Shown here: positions 12,360 through 23,556 of the stretch, piece by piece | Layout: each line of letters opens with the position of its first letter | Numbering within the stretch: position 1 is the first letter of the stretch | DNA from: Marisa cornuarietis | Taxonomy: Eukaryota > Mollusca > Gastropoda > Architaenioglossa > Ampullariidae | Length of the DNA stretch: 64,000 bases | NCBI GenBank assembly: GCA_004794655.1 | Contig: SMMW01000575.1 | Coordinates: 12,351,001-12,415,000 of the forward strand | Direction of reading: 5' to 3' | Translations under genes and position numbers: made by a program | Notes under the pieces: generated by a model | Seen by the model: only the letters and a program-made list of their open reading frames with translations | What the model was told of the DNA's origin: nothing | Databases searched by the model: none

Positions 12360-15300
12360 TTCTTATATTTCCCACCTTGATTTCTTATTACGTTTGGTAG
12401 TATCTCTAAAGGATCAACCGTATAGGACAAGTAGGAGAGGCATGTTTACAAAGTCTACCAAAATGCCGATGTTCAGACGACCTCTAGTTTCATGCCGTCG
12501 CGACCCTTTCAAAATTTGTTGTTGTGAAAACCTTCTATTATTAGAGCTATTGCTGAATATATTTACTGTTTTATTACATTTCTCCTTTTTTTTATTAATT
12601 AATGGGTTTTACATTTATATAGTTATATTTTTTCATATATTGTGCGGATGCGAATGTTGATGACGCGGTGAATATTAGTGTTATCCCAGTGCGCACAGGC
12701 GACACGTTACACTTGGCCATCCGGTCCAGTTATCACCAGGGTAATGTCTTCTCTCCGCAGTACCAAGTCACCACAGAGTGGCAGCAGTTGAACCGCGCAG
12801 ACCAATCAACTAAACGCGCTGGGTTATTCGGGGTAGGGGTAGGGAAGGGAGAGTGTTTAATTGAATATTTATAATTCATGCAGGGGGTGCATCGCTCGAT
12901 AGTGAACCAGCATGTGAAGGCTACTAGGGAAAGAGAAGCCTGCTGCTTTGCATGCATCTTCTCAATCCTTTTGATCTTTCGATTATTTCCGTAACTCATC
13001 TTTCAATGGTTCCTTCTGACTGATAGGATTCCCCTTCTATAGACCGTCTCGCTAATCGGGATGCAGCACTCGACTATTCGGCGCCGCAGTCCCGGGGGCG
13101 GAAGGCTGGTAAAATGAGGCTTTTATTTGCTGCAATCAATTTAATTTTCCTGTCAACCAACACAGCATTACTCAAGCGGCCTCTCACCGGTCTGTCCGTA
13201 GCGAACTTACTTGCGTGGTCTTCGGGGTCCATTATTCTACTCTGCTCTAGTGAGGTCATCGTAATTACGATGTAGAATGGAGTGAGATTGTAGGTTGCAG
13301 TTGAAGGGGACTGCAGCCAGATTCGTGGAGTGAAAACGTGACTGCAGACTCATACTGTAGCTAGTCACAATTATTTCTGCAATAAGTGGAAGTACAACAG
13401 CGCTGTGTGTTTTGTGAGGCAATGAGTAGAGGTCAGATGCATGACACTGGTGTAGGTGTTAGTGGTCAGCTATAATGATTGTGTACAACGCGTATAAATG
13501 TCGTTAGCGGCCCTAATTCAAAGTAACATGTACGCGACAAGAGGCTGAGAAATCATCAGAAGTGACCAGAAGATAAATATAAAATGAATACATTATATTG
13601 TTGGAGGGCAAACGTGCAGGGTGAATAACAGCAAAGGAAAATCCGGAAAGCCAACCGTACATACATATATATACATATATATACGTGAACATTGCATCGC
13701 ATGGACTGACTTACCTCTGTTGGGTTAATTATGGCTTAAGTTTTGCAGTAGCTGCACTAATGTTTTTACCCTTTTTTCTGCAGTTGAGGCCACAAAAGAA
13801 AAACCTACCAAAAAAAGAAAAAGTCATGTCATTGGAAATCCCCAGAACATCCTCAAGAACAACAGCCGTCAACTCCATCCTCTTCCTGTTGTTTCCCTGG
13901 TTCACCGTCCGAACTTCATTTTCTTTCCCCTCGCCACCTCCTCCCACCCACTACGCATCCGACCACCCAACAGCTGCCCTCTCACACTTTTCCTGACCCC
14001 GGCTCCCCATGACCCTTACTTTCCTCCCTCCTCCACCACCACCCCAACCTCCCCACGGCCGGCCTCAGCTATTTTCGTGCTCTCAGCGCATTAGGTGCAC
14101 GAGCCACTGAAACCCGCCGTCATTAGCGCGCGGTAAGGTTGGAGTTTGGTGGGGGGGGGGGTATAAGATGGGGGATGGATGAGGAAAGACAGGGAGGGGT
14201 GGTGGGCTTGCCCACTGCACTGGCTGTGAGCCTGCGACTACGACGGCGGCGACGGCGAGCCGGCACATGCAACACGCGCAAGACGACGCAACATCGATCC
14301 CTTGCTGCTCGAGCTCCTTGGATGTAGGTCACTGGGTCGGATGGCCAACGCCAGGCCGCCTTGACACCCTCAACACCCACCACCCGCCTCCCTCTACCCT
14401 GCCACAACGCCTGTCCGTTCGACTGCATCGTCCCTCATCAAAGGTGCCTGGAGCAGACTTTGATGTGCTTGTCTGTGTTGTCTGCTGTTGCATTCTGCTG
14501 TGTTCTGTTGCGCTACTTTGTTCTTCTATGTGTGTTTGCGCGTGCAAGACGTCGGTATATAATTTTAGCTGTGTCCACTGATTTAATCGCATAGGTTCAG
14601 AACAAAGTCATGGTGGTTCAGATTTTTTTTTTTTTTTTTTTTTTTGATGTGTGAAGGAAGAGAGGTCTGAAACTTTAAAAACTTTCCCTTCAATGAGCCT
14701 GCACTGTTGATTTATTTAAAACCTTATCTCTTCCATGCCCTGACTCATCCCAGACAACATGCGCGCGCACACACGCACACACATGCTGCTCGACAAGCAG
14801 CCATCTTTTGCACCCCTTTCCTTACGAGTTTTTAAACAATTAAAACTGGTCTTCTGTCTAATTGCTGTCTTTAGGTCATCAGTAGTGACTCTCCCTTCGT
14901 GTCAAGCTCGTACAGTCCTACCCCTTCTCGCAAAATCGCCCTGCGGTGTGCTTGAACTTCTGCAACTTCCTTAGCAACTCTGGGTCCACCTCTTTGCTGT
15001 CCTAGCAGTTAAAACTATGGACATCACTGCAGAATCCTCCCGGGCAACGCCTCAGGATTGCGAAATTTCAGGGGCCACTTGGCTCTCCAATTCTTGCCCC
15101 CGCTCCACCTGCATCCACTTCCCATCTTTTCAGCTTCTGCAACATACTCCTCCTCCTCCCTATAAATGCAGCAGATGAGAACTCTGCTCCAGTAGATGTA
15201 CACGGTATTACAAACTACTGCTCGCTCTGACGCCTTCCAGCATTTAACCTTGACCTCTCGTCATTGACCTCACCACCTGTGGTTCGAGGTTTCCAAACAT

Positions 15301-15540
15301 AGCAAAGTGCATCCAGGCCCTTAGGCTTGCTGCTGTTAATTAACCCAAAGACAACAAATCTCCCGAAACTAAAGCTGTTCGCTCACTACACCAGACGACG
15401 CGCGTTGTAGTTTCTTTTTTTTTTTCCATCTTTCCTCTCTTGACAAGTTCGTCAGCCTAGCTGCATACTCAGGTTCATCATCTACTGGCCAGTTACGAGA
15501 ACAGGCTGTCTTCAAAACACGATCTACGATTGGAACATCT
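12360..15540. other. Non-coding stretch with G-run and T-run
   Basis: No supported gene. It includes an ATATAC microsatellite (13663-13686), a purine/pyrimidine-asymmetric C-rich tract (13920-14060), an eleven-G run at 14150-14160, a CpG-rich segment at 14220-14330 and a T-run at 14623-14645. Open frames over 14083-14594 overlap on both strands and are explained by the local GC-richness. Confidence 0.5.
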
Positions 15541-15546
15541 GAGGCT

Positions 15547-15817
15547 CAGGGGCAAGTTGCACAACACATTTCTAATTTTAAACACTTTTAGGCCTTAGCT
15601 CTATTTAGATAATCAATTTAAAGTGCGCACCACAATTTTAGAATATTTAAAACTAAAACTGCTTTAAGTAAGATAAAGTTGTTTAAGTCTGACTTTCCGT
15701 CCTGTCAGTACAATTTTTTTGTATATTCTTGTGCAGTGCATCTAAATGGCAGAGAAGAGACTTTGCTTCTTTAGAACAGTTTTAAGGTTTAGAAACATGT
15801 TGTGCAACCAGCGCCTG
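15547..15817 (+). mobile_element. MITE copy 1, 271 bp with about 29-bp terminal inverted repeats
   Basis: The ends form terminal inverted repeats. The left end starts CAGGGGCAAGTTGCACAACA and the right end, reverse-complemented, starts CAGGCGCTGGTTGCACAACA. About 24 of 29 positions match, including a shared TTTCTAA inner edge. The interior has no coding capacity. A second full-length copy lies at 52518-52787 in the opposite orientation and aligns along the whole length at roughly 85-90% by eye, which proves a mobile unit rather than a chance palindrome. The GGGGCCAGTTGCACAA-type terminus recalls PIF/Harbinger-type non-autonomous elements, but no clear target-site duplication supports that class. 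Confidence 0.85.
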
Positions 15818-16424
15818 GTTGCCATGTAGGTCGATCTCCTCGATCCGTGTTCGTCTAGTTCGGACATATCTTTTGCTTTGGCGACAGTACAGCCATGAAC
15901 CTAGTGGTATGGATGTTTGACGCATCTACAAGCATCTTTTTTACAGTTTTTAAACTGTTAGAAATTTTGTTTCACATAAATGACCTGTGTTTAATCAGCT
16001 AGATCCCAGCATTACATCGTGGGTATAAAAGTGAGAGTACACAAGCGTCACCGTGACGAGCAAAACAACTGCTTACAGTGTCCGCTCGAACTTCTTTGCC
16101 AGACTTGGAGAAAAGTGATGTGAAAGATGTGCCCTGCAGCGTCAGACATTGATTCCGAAATAACAGCTTGTGGAGGGAACACGATATAAATTAATAAATG
16201 TATTAAAAATAAATATCCATAAAGTTGTCACACCATTAATATTGTTTTGTTACAGGAACGAATCGTTGGAGAAACAGACATGTGCATAATGCTGTTTTGC
16301 CCATTGCCTTTAAATTTCACTGTGATATGCTTGCCAGATCCCCATTATATATATATATGTGTGTAGAAAAAGAGCAATAAATAAGAAATACTTTTCGTTA
16401 CAACTTAAAAGAACCGGCCTCCTA

Positions 16425-16459
16425 CTCCCCCCCCCCCCCATAAACAAACACACACACGA
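16425..16459. repeat. C-run and CA-rich microsatellite
   Basis: A run of about thirteen C is followed by imperfect CA/AAAC repeats. It is simple sequence that could form a triplex on the homopyrimidine part. Confidence 0.7.
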
Positions 16460-16541
16460 ACGAGGGGAAACAAAATTTTCCTCGCATTTACAGGAGTCTG
16501 TCCGCGTATCATCGAAAATTTTAACCTTAAAGCTATAAGAA

Positions 16542-17027
16542 TTATTATTGGATGCATCTTCTTCTTATTCCTTTTCGCCCCCAGTGGAGCATAGGGCCTT
16601 TTTTTTTTCGTGTCCAGAGTAGATGATAGTCTCCCCTGACGAGAGTCTGGTCTGACCGCTGCCATTCCACCTGGTCTCGCACAGGCCAAGGAGCTTGATG
16701 CCATAACTCTTCATCTCCTGTGCTACCTGAGATGATTTCCCTCTCTCATATAGGGTTCTGATGTTCCAGGTCCCTATCCTGGTTTTTGCCTTGGCCGTGA
16801 GAAAATAGGTCGGCGAGCTGACTTCCCGAAGGCTTTCGCCAACACATGTCATAGGCCCCTCCAAAGAGGGATCTCGTTGTGGTAATGTTGTAGTTGTAGT
16901 TTCTGTAGCAGGGGTTGTTTTACAGGGTGGAGTTGCTAGCCCCACGCCCAACCCTCCTCCTTCATCCGGGCTTGGGACCGGCAGGTTACCCGGGGGGTTT
17001 CCAGGCCGAGTTTATTACTGGATGCAT
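16542..17027 (-). mobile_element. Non-LTR retrotransposon 5' fragment flanked by 16-bp target-site duplications
   Basis: The insert (16558-17011, minus strand) encodes the start of an apurinic-like endonuclease of the exonuclease-endonuclease-phosphatase fold. It keeps the GTWNIRTL motif with the metal-site Asn and, about 35 residues later, LCETRWNGSG with the catalytic Glu. The leader and endonuclease style resemble RTE/SR2-like elements. The frame runs from about 16951 to a stop near 16565 and breaks off within the endonuclease; the reverse transcriptase is absent. The minus-strand 3' end finishes in AATAAGAAGAAG. The flanks carry TTATTATTGGATGCAT (16542-16557) and TTATTACTGGATGCAT (17012-17027), a 15/16 match, so the insert is bounded by a target-site duplication. 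Confidence 0.85.
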
Positions 17028-17029
17028 AA

Positions 17030-20000
17030 AGAGTACTAATCATTCAAAAATTATATGGTGAATCAGGCTTTTGTACTCTTAAAAAAAAACCCAGAAAAAA
17101 CTAAAGACTTATCCTCCATTTTAAAATGATAAATGACTTTTACCACCGATAGTTTCTGCAGTCAGTCATCACAGACGTAGACTAAATGAAAGACATATGC
17201 CCACAATAAGGACTGAAATTCAGAAAACAGTTTTTTCATACCAAAAACACTTGACTGGAAGAGTCTACCACAAAACATTTAATCATCGATATGTATTTTG
17301 AGTTTAAAAGATATATTAGTATGTCTGATAACAGTGTTCCTGCTTTCTATTATCTCAGAAATCGTTCTGATTAACTCTTACATACAAGACTACGTACTAG
17401 AACGATCAACTTAAACTTACATTTATTTAATACACATTTAACAAATAATACTTCATGTTCCTGAAGTCCTTTAAGCGCGTCAGCTGAACATTATTTACTA
17501 TTCATATAATCAAACTGCCTTCTCCAATTTATTTAGACGTAGATATGCTACTATTCGGCCATCCTGAACAGACACTCATTCAGAGGGCAGACATATGTTT
17601 AGTAGTTCATAATTTTATTAGACTAAATGCTTTAAGTATAATCACCTACTTACACAGTACATGGTTTCTTAATTTTTATGCTTTAACCTTTTGCTTAAAT
17701 TCTGCAAACCTCGTAATTTGATTCCATTATGTTCTCTACCACCAAACACCAAACATTTATCTTACATCGGTTTTTGTTTCAATACTCTTGAATTGATGCT
17801 AATGTTGTTTAGTTGCTATATGTCGCTATATACCCGCTAATGTGAAAATGGGTTCTTGTGAGGTGACCACACATTATAAACTTATGCTTTTAAGATAACA
17901 CTTTATTTATCCCAGAGGTCAATTCGGGGCATCCCTACTGTGCTTTATATCAATTAAGCTTTGTAACATAAAAAAGGAAAAGGCCAAGATGTGTGTGCGA
18001 GGTAAATTGTTCTTATCATTTCTAAAGGCGTTCATAAGATTACTTATGCCTAAAACAGAGGGGGGTGTCCTCTCATGGTTCCCATTTTGCTTTACGAATG
18101 GAGTCTGTTTGCTGATGCTAAGGAATCCATGTAATTGAGACCGTGTGTGCTATAAATTTCCTACATGTATCTTAAGAGGAATGATTCTGTACAGAGCACA
18201 ATGGCCACCAAGACCTTCTAGTAAGAGTAAATTAGCCCAAACTTGTTTGGCCATGTTACCCAGCACTTATCTCTTCAAGGCATTTTTAAAGAAAGCCAAG
18301 GCAGAAGTGGACAGAGTGAGAGAGAAAGAAAAGCTGATTGGCAAACAGAAAGCAGTGGAAAGTCCACATCTTGCCGGACCTGCTGACTACAGTTTAAGAA
18401 AGGTCAAGTGTTGACCCTTGTCGCCTACCGCGTCCATCGACTGCCACCAACGACCAGCATAGGTCAACCAGTACAAACAGAGCGAATAAATAATGTGCGA
18501 TCCTTTCTGTCCACGATCCTTCAACTAGGGATTGGACTTAACAAAGGATGGTCCGAAAATCGTATATCTTTGTTCATGTTTGGTAAGCCTTTTCACCGAG
18601 TAAAAATGGCGTTTTTCGAGAGAATCATCGTAATTATTTACAGCTTATCATGGCAGGCCCAGGTTCAGCTATAAGCTTATATTCTCCCTTCCTCTCTCTC
18701 TCTCTAGCGGCCAGTTTGTAAAAAAAAAAAATACAAATAAATTTTCTCCACTTTCTCCATTCCACCTTTTCTATCATTGCCCTTCAACCTTTATCTTTCG
18801 CTTCCCCTTCCCCCCACCCACCTATAATTTTAGGGATGTGGAATTTTTAACTTCAGTCAACATCAACATCAAGAGTGCAAGTGAGGATAACAGAATTGCG
18901 TGAGCTGTTCTTCTTCTGTGCACAACAGCCTGACCTTAACGGGAGGTTAAAAGGTGAGCGGCCCGGGAATGGCAGCTGATGAAGGGACAAACATTGAAAA
19001 ACTATTTTTAAAAAAGGTCAGCAAGATCACTCTCATGTCTTGTAACCTGAATATGCGCAAGGGAATAGAACGCCACAGCTAATAATTCTTCTCTCTCTCC
19101 CCTCCCCCCTCCCCCACTAAACTCACAACTCTTCCCTTTCTCCTTGCTTGTGTCAACCCCATCTTTCGCCCCCCCTCCCCCCATCGTCTCAACATCATGC
19201 CTAGAAAAGAGCTTTCAAACCAGTTTAGTCTTGATGACCTTCCTCTTCTTCTTAGCCGAGCAGGCATCGTTTACTATGCGAGGATGCAGAGTCAAATTCG
19301 TATACGAGTCATACAAACATTTGCCATAGTCACATATCTGACAGCGGATCGTGTTAAGGTCATCTCTCACTCCAGCGTGGTAGGGGGGAATGTTTACTGG
19401 TGCTACCCTGTCATTACAACTTGTACTGCTAATGTTTGATAATATTGTTAAGACATCTATAATAACATGTTGTCTGCGTCTCGCAGTGTTTGCTAACGAT
19501 GTCGAGCATAACCCTCAGGTGCATTTCATTAGTACCCCGCCATGACAGCCTCACTCTGATGACAATCTTTGTCGATAAGCCCGTCGAACTGTGGACGTTA
19601 CGACAGCCTCTGAGAGTTCACCGGGGAATTCAGCCCCTCGCTTTCGATCTGACACGTTTACCTAATCACCCACCGCCCGACCGTAGGCTTTGCATGAAGT
19701 CCTTGGCCCATGTAAATGTTCATTAGCAACCGCTCGATAAAAATCCTGCATTCATTGTGTGTCTGACCAAAAGATTGCAGGAATGTGCGCAGAGAGGAGC
19801 GAAGAACAAGAACATGAAGAGCAAGAAGCCAGTTTTGCGAGAAAGATTTACATTTTACAAGGAAGATAGAGACGAAAATGGCAGTTAGTAGAGAAAAATC
19901 TACAAGATTAGTAATGGAAACACAAAAATGTGCCAGTGAAGATCTTTAAAAGGGGTGATTTATGACGAAAGACGATCAGTTTTAGAGGGTGGACATATAT

Positions 20001-20060
20001 ATGCGACAAGATGAATAATGGTGAAGGATGTGTACACTGTCATATACACTGCGGTATGCA
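17030..20060. other. AT-rich non-coding stretch
   Basis: 17030-17880 is AT-rich with no open frame of note. A LINE-like tail lies at 17885-17980. Around 18145-18414 a plus-strand frame of 89 codons with a Lys/Glu-rich stretch is not supported by splice signals. 19090-19190 is a long pyrimidine tract (CT then C-rich). 18720-18730 is an A-run. No gene is supported. Confidence 0.55.
17885..17980 (-). mobile_element. L2/CR1-like LINE (or SINE) 3' end, fragment
   Basis: On the minus strand the segment CCGAATTGACCTCTGGGAT followed by AAATAAAGTGTTATC has the layout of L2-type LINE 3' ends (a GGGAT..AATAAAGT-type motif close to the terminus). SINEs that share such tails would look the same. There is no coding remnant, and the 5' boundary near 17980 is arbitrary. 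This is a family-level resemblance judged by eye. Confidence 0.35.
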
Positions 20061-20067
20061 TTGCCAT

Positions 20068-20225
20068 GTGTCAGCGAATACAGTGAAGATTGGTTGTCCC
20101 TGGTTCAGATCTCGTCTCAGGCTCACTGCTCTTTCTCCGCATATGGCATCTGTTTACAGGGCTAGCTGCTTTGCTGTGATATGCTGGCTCGGCGTAAAAC
20201 ACCAACTCCCCCAACCACCCACCTT
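20068..20225 (+). mobile_element. tRNA-derived SINE, family A, copy 1
   Basis: A B-box-like GGTTCAGATCTCG (20102-20114) is followed by a body, TTTCTCCGCATATGGCATCT then GTTTACAGGGCTAGCTGCTT, also present in the copy at 44130-44307 (minus) and in diverged form at 58670-58856 (minus). The A-box region (about 20070-20085) is degenerate. The element ends in C-rich sequence near 20220. It is non-coding and fossil. Confidence 0.7.
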
Positions 20226-20499
20226 CCATACACCAACCCGCCCACATTGTCAGCAAAATTGTTAAATCGTGAGGGCAAAAGACAAGTCGCTACCCAAGCG
20301 TACAAGGAAAAGCAGCCAATAAATATCTACATATGCATGCACATTAACATGCCCGCTTTGGGGAATATTCCGTGAGTCTGGTAAGATCTTTATTTTTAAC
20401 CCGTGGAGATGCGATGCTTGCAAATTGACTAAATTGACTCAAATTGAATAAATCGCATTTCGACTGAGTCAGAACATTGTTGTCTTCGGATTTCTCCTA

Positions 20500-20850
20500 T
20501 TTCGCCTATTACTGAGATTTTTATTTCTGCTGCAGTTACTTCTACTGCTGCTACTACTGTAACGCTTAATTACCATCACCATTGATATTCCCCTTATCAC
20601 CACTGTTGCCAGCGAGGTAAATCTACTTGCTGCTACTGTTTCTACTGTCACTGTTGCTTGAGAGCTCATACTAATACTCAGCACTGCTATTACTAGTTCT
20701 ACTGCTCTACTAGTGTTACTGCTAAAGTAAAATACCAATACTACTAGTACTGCTATTACTGTTTGTACTAATGTTAATATTACCATTACTGCTACCACTT
20801 TGCCACAACTATTGCCCCCCACCCTCACCACCACCACCACCACCACCAAA
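20500..20850. repeat. Degenerate triplet-repeat region (TAC/TGC/ACC)
   Basis: About 350 bp is dominated by imperfect TAC, TGC, ACT and ATT triplets, ending in a pure CAC run (20825-20847). It produces a spurious long Ser/Val-rich frame on the minus strand. It looks like a decayed trinucleotide microsatellite. Confidence 0.75.
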
Positions 20851-21569
20851 ACAAAAGTCTAGCAATTTGAACGACGCTGTCTTGAGCAAAACATTGTCAA
20901 ACTGGAACTTTCATCCCACACAGAAGAGTCAGGTGCAATTCCCGCGGCAGAAGACGATCGATGAAATTAATAGCGCCGCTTGCCCTGGAATTACAGGTAC
21001 TGCGTGCTAGTTGCTGAAGACATTCGCTCACCTGTGCTAATGAAAGGTGTTCCCAGGTGAAGCATTGTACCTGCCCCCTCCCCATCCCCGGCGTGCGTTG
21101 AGTGAGGTCTGGAACTGATGGTCGAGCGAGACTCGGGCGAGCTAGGGAGGAGGGGGGTGGCTGACCCTTGCACGACCTTGTCGTCTTTTGCGGGTCGTGT
21201 GCTCAGGTAATTGATGGATGAGTTGCCTGACGACCCGAGATGGAGAAAGGGGGTACGGAGTTCCTGTAGCTAGCTCGCCCTTTGTTCTTACGCATGTTTC
21301 ATCTCGCGCCAGAGTGTTCTGAACAGATCTTTGCGCAGAAGACATGAGTGCTTAGAACTGGTATCCAGTGTTCTTTGAAGCATATCATGCAGGAGCGCTC
21401 TCTCTCTCTCGATTTCCCCATCCTTCTGTCCCTTCGTCTCTTTCCCTCTTTCCCCTCCCCCTACTCACACAAAGATTCGCTTACACATGAAGATATAAAG
21501 AGTTGAAACTAATGTGTGATGACAAAACAGGATGTAAGCTATATGCTATAAAATACCTCCTTTCAGGGA

Positions 21570-21580
21570 GTGTGTGTGTG

Positions 21581-21660
<80 letters not shown>
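21570..21660. repeat. TG microsatellite, 91 bp
   Basis: This is the longest TG array in the window, interrupted once by TTTG at about 21594-21597. It gives mirror-image Cys-Val and His-Thr frames with no meaning. Such arrays readily adopt left-handed (Z) DNA. Confidence 0.95.
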
Positions 21661-21661
<1 letters not shown>

Positions 21662-23526
21662 TGCACGCGCACTTTTCTAGCATAATTTATAATAATTGTT
21701 TCTTTTTTCATGACCCCGTCAATATTCTAACAAGGCGCTTTCTATCACCTAACTAGTGCTTTTTTGACTGTCAGCACTCCACAAAGGCACATATGGACAA
21801 ACAGGCAAAAAAAAAAAAGTAAACTGGGTATAGTAAGAAGAAACATGATACAGTGAGAGCAAACAGGGTACAGTCAGAGGTCTACTACAGTCTGGCCACC
21901 ATTAAGGTAAACACTGTGCTTTTCGTTGTCAGGGCCCTCCCACTCCTGCATTTCCGTCCTTGCTTGGTCAATGGCAGATATATTGTCAGTCTCACAAGAG
22001 CAACAACAGGAAGGAGAACTATAACAACAATAACAACTATGATTATGATGATGACTACCGTGATGTGGTGCTGGTGAAGGCGGTGATGGCAGCGTCAATG
22101 CCAAACTTTTAAAAAATCAGCAATCATTACAGAAACAAACAGCAATAGCAAAAAAGAACAACATTAGCAATCCTGATTGTTAAGCTCTTCTCTGTTAGAA
22201 TGCAATTAGTTAATTAAACACTGCGAGGAAACTCGCACTTGCGGAACGAAGTGTACGCACTGTTTATGAAAGGGGAGGCAACGCTTTGACGGGACTATGG
22301 ACAAGGAGCAAAGGAGACGAAAAGCCAGAAAGAGAATGGGGATGAGTGGGTGAGTGTGTGAGGGAAGTGGGTGAGATATTTGCTGACAAGACAGACGTGG
22401 ACTTTGCACGGGCAGGCCGACTTGTCCAGTGTTGTCCAGACGTCTGGTCACTCGATGGCAATCTTGAAAGCCTCCCAGACAAGGTTGGCAGCACCAGCTG
22501 ACCAGCAAACCTCTACCTAATTTGTTTCTCTCCCCATCTCTCTCTTCCTTACTTTCTCTCTCGCTTTCCGCCTGTGTGTGTGTGTGTGTGTGTCTCACCA
22601 GCTTTTCCCACATCAGTTTGTACAACCTTCGTCTGCCCACTTAAGATTGTACGGCTCTCCCTTCTTCCTTCTTCCTCTTGCGTTTCTTTCTCTCTCCCTT
22701 TCTCTTTCTCAAATCCCACTCGAAAACAAAGTTCAACGTACACTTGCCCTTGTAAGCAATGTTAGGTGGTGACTGTCGCTCTGTTGCAGCCGCGCTGCTA
22801 AAAAAAAAAGTTGTCAGGTGAGTTATTTCACAAACTATTAAAGAAGCATTTGATAACTCAGGTAATAATAAACATGTGTCTCCTTCTCCCCTTCGGAGTC
22901 TTTATTCTTTTTTTCGGTCTTCTTCATCGTCTTTCTATCTTGCCCGTCTCTCCTTCTCCCTGCAACTGTGTTTCAGCTCTCATCTTCTCTCCCCTCCCGC
23001 CTCCTTTTAGTACCTGTCAATCCTAACCACATGACTGGTCCCACAGACCCTAGAGGCTGTCGCGGTTACCCGCCTGTGCCAGACGTCCAGTAGACCCAGG
23101 AGGACGTGAAGGGGACGACGGAAAGGTCCAGGCTGACTACGTGGTCACGCCACGTGCAGTTATTATTAGTCGGCCAGCGAGTGTCCAGACGTCTGGCCAG
23201 CCAGCCGATACCTTGACCCTGGGTAAAGACGGTGCTTGTTAGCCGCCTGCCGGTCAATGGCCCCTCAACCCCCGCGGCCACCCACGATCTGTCTGCGTCC
23301 TTTCTTGTCAGCTCCAGCCGCGTACTTACTCTACCAACAAGACTTGTTTAAGCTCTTATTCTTGAATAAAAAGAAACTGATACGCATACTTTTGCAGGTT
23401 AGCATTTGCTAATTTCCTCAAGCATTGAAGTTTGCACGAGTTGTTCACTCGTTACTCGCTCATTTTTCGTTCTTCATTTAGTTCTGTATTGTTGTTGTTG
23501 TTGCTGCTTATGCGATGATTGTTTTT

Positions 23527-23556
23527 TGTTTGTTTGTTTGTTTGTTTGTTTGTTTT
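23527..23556. repeat. TTTG microsatellite
   Basis: Seven to eight units of TTTG (GTTT), followed by TTTTACAG. Simple tetranucleotide repeat. Confidence 0.9.

Noticed and set aside
20469..20849. Val/Ser-rich 126-codon frame
   Set aside because: Translation of degenerate triplet repeats.
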